Source: Pogona vitticeps (lineage: Eukaryota; Chordata; Lepidosauria; Squamata; Agamidae). Taken from it: a stretch of DNA of 64,000 bases. The position numbers and the translations under genes were made by a program. Position 1 is the first letter of the stretch. Each line of letters begins with the position of its first letter. Under the pieces are notes generated by a model. That model ran no database searches. It was not told where the DNA came from and saw only the letters and a list, made by a program, of their open reading frames with translations. The stretch is from the NCBI RefSeq assembly GCF_051106095.1, contig NC_135793.1, forward strand, positions 2,027,501 to 2,091,500, in the 5' to 3' direction. Shown here in pieces: positions 28,023 through 40,877 of the stretch.

Positions 28023-29045
28023 CAGATGGACAATTTTATTTAATTTTTTTAACCTCTACCTTGCACCATATCCTAGTTAGCTTGGCCGTTATGGTTGAAA
28101 TGCCCACGGGGGGCATTCTGGGAATTGTAGCTAGCCAACCAGCCAACCAATATTGCCCAGTTCTTCAACATTGTACATAGAAATAAGTGTATTTGTTAAA
28201 ATGCTTTCCATTTCCTCTTCTGCAGTGGGATTACAAATTCTTAAACCTCACTTTTGTTCAAAGAGCTTCCTTTATTTAATCCTGGATTTTGTCTCTCTTT
28301 GATTCTACATACCTTTTGTCTGCACATCTTATGCGAGCGACTGTATGACACTCTGCTTTCACAAGAGAACAATGCATTCCCGCTAAGACGAGGAACTGAA
28401 ATCCACAATTAGATTGCAATGGATAGATGTAGTGGTCAGGATGCTACTTCCTATTCAGCCTATCCTGCTCGGTTCTCTTGACACTGGCTGGTAGGCCATG
28501 CCTCAGCTGGATTTTGGTCAGGAGACTCTTCTGGAGATGCTGAAGATTTTAACCGGGAACTTTTACATGCAAAATACTTGCTAGACAGGAAGCTGCGTGT
28601 CCATGTCTGCACAGGGCTACCTCTCTAATAACCATCTACTAAACTGCAGCACGAACTCCCTGCTTATTGCAATTGTTTTGTAATCCTTTAAAATGATACT
28701 GACGCAAGAGGCAATGAAGGAACACAATGGCAAGCTACAAAACGGGGAAGAATGCATTCTTTTTTGCTGGTGTTTTGTGGGGTTTTTTTGGCCTTTTGGA
28801 TGTGTGGCCAAAGTATCAAATGATGTTTCTCACAGTGCTAAGTGCCTTCATAATTTCCCAGCACAACGAAGGGGTAGGAAGACAGTGTTAGCAACGTGTT
28901 TTGAAGGGCATGCGAGAATGTTCGGTTGGAGGCACTGGCCGAATCGCTTCAGAGCCAACCAATGATAAAGAGTCGAGCTGAGTATTCGGCCTGTGGTTAT
29001 ACCAGGAACAGTACATACAGTGCACAACCAGTTGCTACTCCCATC

Positions 29046-29130
29046 TAGAGCAGACCCACGGAATCAATGAAACTTACACAGGTGTTGAGTTACCCAGTTC
29101 CATTGATCCCATTGGGACTAACATGGAGTT
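29046..29130. mobile_element. Short palindromic MITE remnant
   Basis: cagacccacggaatcaatga and the inverse-type ccattgatcccattgggact flank a central agttaccca, the form of a widespread vertebrate palindromic repeat. Degraded. Confidence 0.4.
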
Positions 29131-29420
29131 CAGCTATATAAATGAAAATACACCCACACTGAAATGATCTAGAAATTACCAACGAGCTGCTAACTGCTTG
29201 ATGCCATAACGTTCTCAATGATTTTCATTAAGAGCTAAACACATCTGGATGCTGCATCTGTTCGCACTGACTCCCTTAGGCACAGAAGCTCATTAATTAC
29301 AAGCTACAACATCAGGACATGATGCGGCTGTCTATATACGGAGAGATTTCTGTGTGCAAATGGATGGCAGCTTTCTCAGAGAGTTAGGAGTGGCACAATA
29401 GGATCAGTCTTTTTACCTAA

Positions 29421-29481
29421 TGCATATACATGTGTGTGCGTGCGTGCGTGCGTGAGTGTGTGTGTGCGCGTGCGTGCGCAC
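29421..29481. repeat. Alternating purine-pyrimidine tract (TG/CG)n
   Basis: tgcatatacatgtgtgtgcg continues as alternating tg and cg to gcgcgtgcgtgcgca, interrupted by a single a. It includes CG steps, the combination most prone to Z-DNA. Confidence 0.85.
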
Positions 29482-30941
29482 CATTATTGGATCTAGTCAA
29501 CTAGAGATTGTGGGATCTGTGACCCTCAAAGTCAAAAACTCAATCATCATCCATCATCACTGTCATCCTAATCTATATAGGTTTCCAAGCCTTCAAAGGT
29601 CTCTGTGAAACATTATTTTGTTGCAATCCTTTGGAGAACCCCACAAAGTTGCTCTGAAGTACTGCCACGTCATGAAGATGGAGACCTAGAACTCAACGCT
29701 GAGTCACCATCCACATGGAACCGGCTCCTGTTGAGAATTCTTGGTTTAATCAGTCATAACAACTGTCTTAGAAAAGTGTGTAGAAGTTGGCCAGAAAACT
29801 CCGCATTCTCCTGAAGAATAAGCGCCAAAGGTTTGAAATTGTGTCTGTGTCCTTTTTGCCATTCCTCAATGATGGCCCCACCCCTACACTCAAAGAACAC
29901 TGGAAATAGCCAAGACAATTAGACTTCTTAAATCAAGGAAGTTTATTGTACAAGGAAGCAGAATCATAAAGATCAAATGATCTTTTAATGAACTGAAGCT
30001 ACACTGCTTCCACACGAAATCCAGCAAGCTGGAGCAGCATCAGCTCTTCTTCCTAGAATAGCTGTCCCTGCTGCCAAAATCAGATCAAATAAACGTCTAA
30101 TAATTAATTCTACAGATTTATTTTTTTAATGGGTCAGCAACACTCTGTGAGAATAGACTCTGGTACCTCCCAGCTTCTAATCCCAAGGGGGGGGAAAAGT
30201 GGTCTGAATGAGCCTCTTTGTCTTTGGAAGATGATTAACTATATAAACTTTGCTGAGCTGACCATGGGCCACGGTGGGGTATTGCTGACGATGTCCATCC
30301 ACCTTTCCCCTCTGTTTTTTCAACAACCTGCCGTCACCCGGTTGAAGTTCAAGGCTCCTGTCCTTTGATCCTGGCTGATGACCTAGAAAGAGCACTATTG
30401 AGATAGAACTCAGCATTGATCATGTGGAAGCCAACATTGGGGGGGGGGTTATGAAAATCGCAGCTGGTATAATGGACCTGAACCTCAACCCAACAGCAGC
30501 CTCTGCCAAGCGTATTGGGTTGACCTTAGTATGACCACAAAGAGCGGGAAGGGATCGTCAATGATCTTAAATCCACAGCTAAAGCAGGCCCAAAGGGCAG
30601 CCATGCCATCTCTGTTTAAACATTTACATTGGAAGAGAGCCCATCACGGTCAAAAACACAGACTATTGGAATGTTCTTCTTTCCTAATATTTAGTCCAGA
30701 TCTCATTTGGGGTTCCACTGGTACTGATCTTACCCTCTAGAATCCAAACAAGAGATGTGGAAACGAACCTTTTGCACAACTCTAGTTTCCAAAACATCCT
30801 AATCATGATGTTTGAGACATTGTGGGTCTTGTAGTCCAAAAAAATGGACCATTTCTCTCTCTGGAAGTAGGTTTTGCAGACTGGGAAGCTTACAATGGGA
30901 GGTCCTGATAGGCTGATGCATGAGTCTCTCTTGGTTGAAAG

Positions 30942-31082
30942 CTGTGGTTTCCCCACCCTGGCTGACCCAGAGGTTCTTGGACTGCAATTCCCAGAAGCCT
31001 TGTCCAGCACAGCAGGTGCTGAAGACTGCTGGGAGTTGCTGTCCAAGAACCCCCGGGTTGCCCAAGGTGGGCACCCACCAGT
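30942..31082. mobile_element. hAT-type palindromic MITE
   Basis: ctgtggtttccccaccctgg at the left and gttgcccaaggtgggcaccc at the right, with the core aggttcttggactgcaattc and gggagttgctgtccaagaac. It is more diverged than the 13.7-kb copies. Confidence 0.75.
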
Positions 31083-31489
31083 CTAGAGAAAACTAGTCAT
31101 TTCTTTCCAAATGGAACAAGTGGCCAAAGTAGGGGAAAAGTCACAGCCCTATCAGTTGATGATAAGATGTGCAGACATCTGTATCATGTCCAGGATTGCA
31201 CAGTAGACACATCACATCTGACGTGATGTCACTGTAAACTGTACTTTTGACTGTATCCTGTGTGCTTTCAACATTGTTTTGTCCCCGATTCATACAGATG
31301 GGAGCCAGTATTGACGATCTCTCCTTCCACATCTAGGAAAGGTGGAGACAGCACTGAACGCACCACTAAACCACGCTCTCAGACAGATTCACGGGGTCAC
31401 TAGGCCTACCGATCTCAACCCAAATGGTACAAAGGGTCTGAAGAACAACCCTAACCGTTCAAATTGGCTGAGAAATGGGCATGAGTCAA

Positions 31490-31588
31490 AGGTAACCCAA
31501 CGGGCTTCCAAGGTGGACAGAGATTTGAACCCATGTCTCTCTAATTCCAGCCTGACATGCCAACCACTGTACCATACTGTCTCTCAAA
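31490..31588 (-). mobile_element. Possible tRNA-derived SINE fragment, another family
   Basis: On the minus strand it has a tRNA-like order with an accession to ggttcaaatct (complement of agatttgaacccatgtctct) and a head complementing gccaaccactgtaccatact. Only about 100 bp remain. Confidence 0.4.
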
Positions 31589-32099
31589 AGTAAATGCAGG
31601 TTTAGGAAGCTGGCCTGAGGTGATCACCTTCTAAGATCCATTAGATTAAGCCCAATGTTAGAGCAACCCAGATTATGGAAGTGAGACTTGAACGCAAGGG
31701 GCATGCGTCTCCTGGAACATACCTTGTAGATCTGTGTTGTTTTCTTTAAAGAATACATGGATAGGTTTTTACTTCTCACACAAAAATATTCATATATATA
31801 TAATTTTCTCAAAACTTTATCCCCAGTTGGAAACTTGACAACATCTAAAGGGTGCTATTGTGTCTTTTTGGACAGGCTTAGAAGTTAGTCCCACTGCAAA
31901 AAAAAAACATCAACAACTGTGCCACGGGCTTCTGAGTAAAGGCACGCTGGATGAGGGTAGCAGGCAGCCACGAAGCCTTTGAATTTTCTAGACCTGGCAG
32001 GATGCCTATCCTGCCTCAACCTGGATGACAAGCAGCATCTGTGGCCTGCTGCCCCCCCCCTCCGGGGACCAGGAACCCCCCCCCCAGGATACATTTGGA

Positions 32100-33110
32100 G
32101 GAAGTGAATTGAGATCATCCACTGCGACGCTTCCGCCCATCCGCCGAAAGACCGGCTGCTGTTCCAAGAAGCCGACATTCTCCACAAAAGCCCAGTGAGA
32201 CCTTTTTTAAAGGTGTTTTAAAAAGGCACCTTTTATGGTTCTCTAGAGCCTCTTTACCACACCCAAAAGCCACTTCCCTTTGGAGGGGAAACAAAAGATG
32301 GCGAGCCCAACGAGGCACTGAGGATCTCCGGGCTTATTCACATCGGAACGGCAGACAAGAACCCAGAGGGAAGGTGCCCACGGAGAGCCCATCTCAAGCT
32401 GGCTCAGCCCAGCCGCGCACGGCCGGCCGAAGAGAAACCGCCTGGCTTTGACGCTGAGCCAAGCCCCCTTTTTCTAAAAAGGCAGAGAGAAGGTGGAGGA
32501 ATGTCACGGCAGACGTTTTGCAAATGGCTGCCTCTGTGCGCCTTCCGTTGCACCAATTTTGAGGAGGCCGGTGTGTCTGCAACACAGTCTCCCTCCACCA
32601 GGAAGGGCCACGGGCTTCTAGCCACCCCTGACCTGGTTCTTTTCTTTCCACAGCTTGGCCCTTTCGGAGGCACCCGAGCCTCTGCGCCGGCCGACCACGG
32701 GGTCCGGAGATGTATTATTCCTTTCGGAGTTGCTAAAAGGAGGCCGCTTTGTGGTGGTGGTGGTGGGGGGGGTGGGGACCACACACACCCCCGGGTAACA
32801 TCCGCCTCTATTCAAACATCCGTCCCTGCAAGTGACCCACCTTTGAATCCCAAACGGCCCTTCCTGTTTTGGAACCCTCTCTGGGCCAGCGCCTCTCAGG
32901 GTATCCCGTGTGCGCATTGTCTTTGGCAGGATAGAAACCCACGGGGCACCTTCCCCTCATTAAGGCACAGCATTCAACCTCCCAAAGTGAACGGCCCAAG
33001 CCGTAGGAGGCCTTCAGAGGCGCACCAGCAAAAGCCCAGCCCTGGGAACGAGAGCCGACGAGGGACGAGAAGCAATCCGAGATGGGCCTGGTGGGAACAG
33101 ATAAGAACAT
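32100..33110. other. GC- and CpG-rich block within intron 1
   Basis: CpG dinucleotides are visibly frequent (for example ccatccgccgaaagaccggc, cacggccggccgaagagaaa and tctgcgccggccgaccacgg), unlike the surrounding intron. Long open frames on both strands arise from the composition and show no known domain. It might be a CpG island with promoter or enhancer activity, or an isolated GC-rich patch. No TATA box or gene start was recognised. Confidence 0.45.
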
Positions 33111-33295
33111 CAACAGGAAAAAGTCCATTAAGGAGAACAGTGAGAAAACGCTGGACGCAAGGGCCATAAAAGACCGACAAGGAATTGGGGCATTTTTGAA
33201 GAGGCCTGGGAGGAAGAAAAAGAGGGAGGAGAGCATTGGCTCTCATCCGGTATTAGGGGGGCCAGGAAGGACCCCCACCGACGCCTTGGGAGAGG

Positions 33296-33842
33296 TACCG
33301 GTCACCCTCTATTTGGCACCGGTCGGGCCTCAGCTAGAGTCCTGTGTCCAGTTCTGGACGACGCAGTTTAAGAAGGACAAACGGGAGCAAATGTCCAGAG
33401 GAGGGCAACAAGGAGGATCAAGGGACAAGAAACCGAGGAAAGATTAAAAGAACTGGGCATGTTTAGCCTTGGGGAAATAAGACCGAGGGGAGACAGGCTA
33501 GCACTCTTCAAAGACCTGAAAGGTAGTCTGTCCGAGGAGGGGGCAGGATCAGCTCTCAGTCATCCCATAGTTCAGGACATGTAATAATGGACTCAAGCTA
33601 CAGGAAGCCAGTTTTCAACTGAATATCAGGAAAAATCTCTTAACTGTGAGAGCAGTGGGACGATGGAACCAAAGACCTCGGGAGGTGGCGAGCGCTCCAA
33701 CGCTGGAGGCCTTCAAGAGAAAATTGAACAACCCTCTGTCCGATCTGCTTTGACTGGGATTCCTGCCTTGAGCAAGTGGCTGGATGGACTCAATGGTCTT
33801 AGGAGGCCCCTTCCAACTCTGTTAGTCTAGGATTTGAAAAGT
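33296..33842 (+). mobile_element. CR1/L3-type LINE 3' end, ~550 bp
   Basis: Begins within ORF2 (frame reading [16 protein letters not shown]). It continues through the 3' UTR (aactgggcatgtttagcctt, atatcaggaaaaatctctta, gaggccttcaagagaaaatt) and ends ggccccttccaactctgtta. It is the longest CR1 copy here. The frame is broken and there is 5' truncation. Confidence 0.85.
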
Positions 33843-36027
33843 AATACAATCATGGATGGACTCAGTCCCTAAAGGAAGCCCCATGTATGCGCCTTAAAAC
33901 ATGAATAGCTAGAAAGTATGCCATTGAAGACACGGGTCCTCCTGGCCCAGCGCAGTCTGCCTCTATTGCTTTTATTTAAACCTTGCCTATGTGCAAATGC
34001 TCCAGGCAAAGTGTGTCTCTTTTCAAGCCCATCAAATCCAACACGTTTCCCCCCCCCCAATCCCTAGTGCCCCCATCTTGGGCTGTGCGGGAACAGGAGA
34101 TGTGATGCAGCATAAAAAGAGAGCCATCTGGTCCTGCCTTGCTAGAAGCTACAGAATGGGAAGCCCAAACAACTGAGACGTCCTCCCATGCCAAATGACG
34201 AAGCTGCAAGGAGGTGCTAATGCCAAGCAGATGGACCATAAAACCATGCAAAGGAGACATTTAAAGGAAGTGCTCCAAGCGACACTGAACCGTGACCAAG
34301 AACACCCAGTTGCTAGAGCCAGGAAGAAAGGTTCGGACGCTCTAACAAGAAACAACAAGTTACAATTGCCCATGGTCATCATGGCTGTGGAAAGTATTTG
34401 CTGAAGAGAGTCAATGAACCCCATGTTGACAGCCTTCAAAAGGACCAGTGCAGCCAAAAGGGCTGCTGGAACTGGGGGTGGGAGGCAGAGGACACATCTG
34501 AGGCTCTTAAACCGTGACTTCTCAAAGGGTACCTTGGTATGCTTGTTTCTCTCCTGTGCAAGCTTTATTCAAGGACTCTACTTTGTCTGAAACAAAATGT
34601 ACCCATAGGCACTGCACGCTGAAGGACGCAACCCCTTGATGCATGCCGAGCTCACACGGTTGGTTCTTCAAGAGGTTCCTGATAAGGTTAAAGAAAACTC
34701 TGCAAGTTTCTGACGGTGGAGGGTGACTGGTTAGGGTCTGCTGTCTTCCTTTCAAGGACTCTGAACACGTAAAGAGACTCAAGGTCAAGCCAGTTGAGTT
34801 TTCTCCCTACCTCCGATTATTTCCCTGCTCCCTGGTCCTTGGTTATGTATGTATAAGAGACTGCTCTTCCACCCTTCCCACAAAAGATACATACAGTAAT
34901 TCCTGCAACTTTTTTTTTTTACCTTTGGGCATCAGAGAACTGAAAGCGATTTTGAGTCTGTTCTGGGTAGCTACCTAGGAAAAAGACGTACAAATAGTTC
35001 CTTTGTGATCCCTGATTGTTTTGTGACCCTGGTGGACTAGGATCCCCTAAACGCGTGACTTGCACTAGAAAGATGTTTCTCACTTGTATGTCAGATAGCC
35101 TTACCGATGAAAACAAGTAGCCAAGTCAGATTACCAACACAGTCCTGTGACACCATAGCCAATACACATTCCCTGATTGTTTGGGATCAGAAACGAGATG
35201 GGGGGGAAAAGGTGACTGAAGGAGTAGCAATGGCCAGAGGAGAGAGCTGCGCACAGTCCCCATGGCAGGAGGAGAGAGGGATATTTTAAGGATGCAGAGA
35301 TGGTCCTTGTTATGCCCCTTCTTGCTGTGGATTCTGTCCGGTGTGATAAATACATCCGTGTAAGCATATTATATATTCAATCGTATGATTATGTAAAAAG
35401 AGGCTTCCTCTTTCAGCCTCGTGAGTGATATCACCGGCAATAGTAATCAGCCTCCCAGCTCTGCAAAATCACAGATAAATGGAGGGGCTTGTCAGCGCTG
35501 TCAAAAATGGTTAACGAAAACCCTTGAGTCATCACCGCTCAGGTCGGTTTTATTTGCATGCCCGGCATGCTTCCCATTCTTGGCTAAGGCACAGGGTCTT
35601 CGAAGGCTCTTCACCGTTTAATCACAGGGTTCTTCACAAGGAATAGGTGGACTTTACACTGGGTTTTTTGTTTTTTTAAAGCTGGTAACTGACCTGCCAG
35701 GACGATTGTAATATACTGACTTGTCCTTAACACCACCCCACTGAAGGGGTTGGTGGTGGTGGTAATGTCAAAGTGTTTTCCATTTCTCAGCACATGACTT
35801 TGGAAAGGGTCGTGTGGTTTCGTCTTTAGATTCCCTAAAAGAGGAAGAGTTTGCCTTTTCCTTTACAGAACAGGAACAGAGGGAGAACTTGCTTTTTTTT
35901 TTTTGGCACTAAACTCCCACAGCCTCTCCCCCAAAAAACCTTCCCAAACTCTCTGAACTGATGCAACCATTCCAAGCACTCAGCATAATCCTTAACACTG
36001 TTCTTTTAAGATTAGAGATAATAAAAG

Positions 36028-36265
36028 GTAATCATTTGCCATCAAGTCAGTTCTGACTAACGGTGACCCTTTTCAATGTTTTCCAGGTACAGAATACTCA
36101 GAAGAGGTTGTGCCATTTCCTTCTTCTGGGGGCATCCTAGGACGGCGCTGCTTGGCCAAGGGCACCCAGGCCAGCTCTTCTTGCAGGAGGCTCAGTGGGG
36201 GAATCAAACTCCCAACCTCTGGGTCCACAGCCAGAGACCTCAACCACTGAGCTATCCAGCCAGCT
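36028..36265 (-). mobile_element. tRNA-derived SINE with BovB-like tail
   Basis: Complement orientation: head from gagctatccagccagctgag, B-box from gggggaatcaaactcccaac, tail gccatcaagtcagttctgac. Nearly full length (about 238 bp). Confidence 0.85.
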
Positions 36266-36819
36266 GAGACTAGAGATACTCCTCTGTGCATTGCAGACAC
36301 ATTTGAGGCATACCTGGTTGGGATGGGAAAAGAATATCTTCTCTGTGACTGAACCCAAACTCTGGCGCTCCCCAGGTTGGTCCCATCTCTCTTGGGCTTC
36401 TCTCATCCAATCAGGATGTCTTACTTTTCGGTTCCAGCACAGAAATAATTAAGCATCCGCAATCCAACTTATGCCACCTGGGCAAAGAGTGAAACCAGGC
36501 TGGCATCAGCCCTCTCGCATTGGGAGGAGATCCATTGGCTACGGTGCAACCACAGAAAATCATCTCCTTTATTAATGCATCATTCAACCTACTGATGGGA
36601 TCTACAGAAGGGTCTTCTCTGATGACCTGAATGCTGAGCAGGTCAAGTATATATTTTTTTCCAGATATTTGAGCACATCAAATCTGAACACAGGGAAAGC
36701 CTATGGTGGATAAACATAATGGAAGTCAAATCCAGGGGCAGGCAGCTAGGGAGGTCCAGGGATTATTTAGAAACTCCATTGCCAGTCCTGAAAGCTCTTC
36801 CAGAATCTGCCACTCAAAC

Positions 36820-36950
36820 ATCCAGTGTTTTAGGCCTCTGGCTGCAGAGCCGGAGGTTGGGAGTTCGATTCCCGCAAGGTGCCTCCTTGACAAGGGCCGG
36901 ACTCGATGACCCGTAGGGCCCCTTCCAGCTCAGCAATTCGAAGACTATTA
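36820..36950 (+). mobile_element. tRNA-derived SINE, short type
   Basis: ttaggcctctggctgcagag, then gttgggagttcgattcccgc, then gcctccttgacaagggccgg and gatgacccgtagggcccctt. The first few bases of the head are degraded. Confidence 0.75.
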
Positions 36951-38261
36951 AAAGAGAGCGTCAAAAGAGAAGAGGCTTGCAAAAATGACCTACGGTAGAC
37001 TTGGCCAACAGGGTCAAAATGGATGAATGTCTGCAAAACTGATCGTTTTTAAAAAGAAGTTGACCTTTCATGAAAACCGGTGGTGGGTCAAAGATGGCCC
37101 AAAACCTCCAAGGCAGAAAAGCCAAAACCTGGTTGGATTTCAGACTTGGACACTCTACTGGTGACCCATCCTTTTTCCTACGGCACAGATGTCTTACAAT
37201 TCACGCTCAGCGTCCACGACTCGAATACTAACAGAGGTGGAAGTCTGCCAAGGGAGTGGATGGCAAAACAGTAAACAAAAGTAAAATTAGAAACTCATTT
37301 TTGTACCAAAAGCAAGCCTTCTGGGCTTTTCAAAAAGGTAGGGAGCTAAGCCTTCAAGACTGTTTTTTTCCAGCTTCCTGCTTTCTCTGTGTTCCCTCTC
37401 TTCTTCAGATGAAATTACACTTCGTGAAAAGTATTCAGGAGCAGGCGATTCATGTTTCAAATAGGTTATGACCCTGTTGCAACTGAGCCACCCCTCCCTC
37501 ACCAAAAAAAATAAAAATAAAAATCTCATTTTTCATAACTGGACGTCGAGATCTGGCTATTTCGATTTCCCCATTTTGTATTAGGGGTATTTTCTGGAGG
37601 GCAGAAAATGGACCCGCCAACGTTGCTCACAGTTGACTTAAAATGTGAACCCAGAAGAGGTGAGACGCCTATTCCCGTTGGCGAGGCAAAGTAGTATTTT
37701 GGGGGTGACTTACTGGAAAGGCAAATCCTGACTCCCCGCAGGCTGCCAGGAGTGGCCGTTCACCCCTTTCTGGAGGAAAACGAAGGCGCTGCCAATGCAG
37801 GATTCTCAATGGCCCATCCCGAAAAGACTTGCAGGTTTTACTCCAACAACCTAACACAGCTACTCCTCAGGAGAATTTTTTTTTTTTACAGCCCCTGGCG
37901 TGAGGGTGAGAATCCAAGCTAGAGACCTCAAAGCGGACAACACCTGAATCAGAAGCAAGCCGACATCTGGGGACGCAGCAACAACGGGCGCCCTTCCGCA
38001 CCACGCTTCTGCTGCGTCTCAAAGGCTCTAGCGAGAACCAGTCTCTAGGCAGCCGTGAAAACCGAAGGGCTCGGCAGCACCAGAAATAGGCCTCACAGAG
38101 AAAAAAAATGGGTCACTGGGTTCTGTTGCCTAGTGCCGCTCACAAAGCGCTGGAGGAGCGTGAGTGGCAGGCGCCGAGCTCTCTCTTCCCAAATGCGCAC
38201 TGCGAAGTCACCGTATGTGCCGCTTTGCATCTAGCTCACAAACACAAACACAGAGCCTCCA

Positions 38262-38282
38262 CCACACACACACACACACACA
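38262..38282. repeat. (CA)n microsatellite
   Basis: About ten CA units. Confidence 0.85.
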
Positions 38283-38959
38283 AACTCAGGCTGTCAAGCA
38301 AAGCCCTTCAGACCTGCATTTCTGACCCTCCCCCTGGGAGGTTAAGCCAGTGACTTAGGCAGACAATGGCAGGAAGTGGATGCTGGTGAGTAGGTTTCCA
38401 GGACTGAAGCCCGATACATCCTCTCTGTCTTAGGGCCCCATTATGACCATTATTTATTCCTGGCGCGAACCTTCTGCCAGGTGGGCTTTTCCAAACAAAA
38501 ATACAAGAAGCCTATACAATGAATGCGGCACCATTTCTTAAAAAAAAAAAAAATCAATTGAGGGATTTATAAAATCCACGGACAGCAGACCTCACACGAG
38601 CAGCGTCATTACTGCTTCAATTCCATGCAGGATGGAGAAGTTACACCTGCATGCAGATGGTCTCGGGTTTCGAATGTTCAAAAGCCATGAACATCACGAC
38701 ATACACCAACATTTAGGCATGCCTCTGAACCAGAAAAACAGACCTACTGGTGGTTCCCGCCACCACCACCTACACATGGAAAGGTTCTCTTCATGTTTAA
38801 CACTGCATCTCCCAGAGTCCACAAGGGATTGTTAACAACAATAACAACAACAATATTGCAATTCCAGGGGATGCCAGAGTTGAAAATAAAGAATTGGAAA
38901 AACCAACAGAATACAGAAACCTGGCCATCGAAGCATCATGCTTGCGGGTGAAACACACT

Positions 38960-39060
38960 TATTTTATTTATTGATTTTATTTGATTTGATTTGTATCCCG
39001 CCCTTTTGGTCTATGCGACCACTTCAGTGGTCCCTGTAGTCATTGGGGCTTGGGTAACAA
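38960..39060 (-). mobile_element. SINE 3' end remnant
   Basis: ttattttatttattgatttt followed by gatttgtatcccgccctttt reads, on the minus strand, as a gggcgggatacaaat motif with an A-rich tail, typical of squamate SINE 3' ends. Degraded. Confidence 0.45.
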
Positions 39061-39270
39061 TATCAAGAAATTTCACAAGTGCTATAACCAGTTGCAGATC
39101 TCAGAAATCACACCATCAGAGATACAAAAAAATGTCCAGTATTAGGGACAGCATACAGACTGAGCCAATATTTAACAGATACTTAGGTTTTTGGTGAAAA
39201 CTTGTATCTGTTGTATAATACCAGTCAATGTTTTTATAGCGTTGACTGTGCCCGGTTGTTTCTGAATAAT

Positions 39271-39811
39271 AGTAATAGTGTGCTATCGAGTCAATTCCAA
39301 CTTAAGATGACCTTTTTCAGGGCTTTGTGAGTAGAAATTACACAGAAGTGGTTTCTCCTTCTTCTTCCAAGGGTTCCCTGGGATGGTGCAGCTGGCCCAA
39401 AGCCACCCAGGCTGGCTCATCTCCCTGCAGACACAGTACGGGATTGAACATCCAACCTCGAGCTCTGAAACCAGATTCCTTCCCTTCTGAAGGAAATCAA
39501 CCCGGAGTGCTCCCTGGAAGGATAGATCCTGAAGCTGAGGCTCCAATCCTTTGGCCACCTCATGAGAGGAGAAGACTCTTTGGAAAAGACCCTGATATTG
39601 GGAAAGTGTGAAGATAAGAGGAGAAGGGGACGACAGAGGACGTTATGGCGGGACAGCGTCATCGAAGCGACCAACATGACTTTGACCCAACTCTGGGAGG
39701 CCGTGGAAGACAGGAGGGCCTGGCGTGCTCTGGTCCATGGGGTCACGAAGAGTCGGACACAACTAAATGACTAAACAACAACAACAAACTCACTGAGCTA
39801 TCCAACCAGCT
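39271..39811 (-). mobile_element. tRNA-derived SINE interrupted by BovB
   Basis: 39271-39486 carries the tail and body in complement orientation (gctatcgagtcaattccaac, gcagctggcccaaagccacc, gggattgaacatccaacctc). The tRNA head resumes at 39788-39811 (ctcactgagctatccaacca). The intervening 39487-39787 is a plus-strand BovB 3' fragment, so the LINE inserted into an existing SINE. Confidence 0.8.
39487..39787 (+). mobile_element. BovB LINE 3' end (inside SINE)
   Basis: The plus-strand frame gives LMRGEDSLEKTLILGKCEDK, then RRRGRQRTLWRDSVIEATNM, and ends VHGVTKSRTQLND. The 3' terminus is gacacaactaaatgactaaa with an acaacaacaa tail. It matches the 3' part of the copy at 44.4 kb at protein level. 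Confidence 0.88.
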
Positions 39812-39956
39812 TAAGGTTACATGACTGCAAACTTGGTGGATTTGCTTGGCTAGCAATTCCTGATGTCTGGAATGAAAACAACCACACTTCTGATGTATCT
39901 CCACCCCATGTCTTCATGCTGAGAGGACGGCATGTCCATTTCTCTTCTTTCTATAC

Positions 39957-40081
39957 CAGTGGTTCCCAATCTTGGTTCCCCAGATGTTCTTGGAATAAAA
40001 CTCCCAGGCACCTTCACTAAAGGCTAGGGCTTCTGGGAGCTGCAGTCCAAGACTATCTGGAGACCCCAAGTTGGGAACTGC
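39957..40081. mobile_element. hAT-type palindromic MITE
   Basis: cagtggttcccaatcttggt and agaccccaagttgggaactg are the two arms. The inner right arm gcttctgggagctgcagtcc is well preserved. It is followed at once by a gcgcatgtgcgcatgca stretch and a CA/GA microsatellite. Confidence 0.8.
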
Positions 40082-40094
40082 GCATGTGCGCATG

Positions 40095-40098
40095 CACA

Positions 40099-40142
<44 letters not shown>
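40095..40142. repeat. (CA)n(GA)n compound microsatellite
   Basis: About 11 CA units followed by about 12 GA units, immediately after the MITE at 39957-40081. Confidence 0.9.
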
Positions 40143-40877
40143 CTGCTTTGTTGTAAAGCTTTGGATTAAGTAGTTCTCCATTCTCCCCTTGAAACCAAAA
40201 AAGAAAAAAAAATTAAACTTCCATGCTGTTGCAAAACAAAATTAAACATGTGAACTTGGTAATCCTGGTTTCCTATTTTGTTTTTTTAAAAAAGATAATT
40301 TTTAAAAAATATATATTAAAAGTAGGAATTATTATATTGCTTTCACTGCATAAAAGACAAGGTGGGAGATGAAGCGCCCGGATGAGAGTATTTAATGACC
40401 ACATTCTTGGAAGCTGAGCAATGTGGGAAGAAAGAGGAGACAAAAGGCGAAAGACAGCTGGAGAAAAAAAAAAAGAAAACCAAAGAGGGAGGGCGGGGGG
40501 GGGAGTGAGAGCGGCAAGAGACAAAGATGAGGTTCCACACAGGAAAGGGGGGGGGGCAGCGCCGGATTCCTGAGTCATGACAATTAAAGGCAATTAATGG
40601 CTTGTGCAGCTGCCGGGATGGGGGAATAAAAGACACCCACACAGAGAGATGCACAACACACCAGGACAACTCAAACAAACAACCTCAAATACGTTTTAAA
40701 ATAAACAACAGTCGCTCTCCGACAAATTGCATCTCTGGACCTGTCTTCTAGCAGGCGTCTGAGAAGCCATGCTCTTCCCTTCCCCTGCTACCCCCTCAAA
40801 AAAATTCTCAAGGGAAAATCAGTAACACCCCCCCCCCCGAAACAAAAATGGTCCAAAGCAGCTTCTTTGTTTTAAGT

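Noticed and set aside
32501-33169. 222-codon open frame on the plus strand and others overlapping on the minus strand
   Set aside because: They arise from GC-rich composition. There is no domain, no gene-like neighbours and no splice structure; proline and serine runs are compositional.
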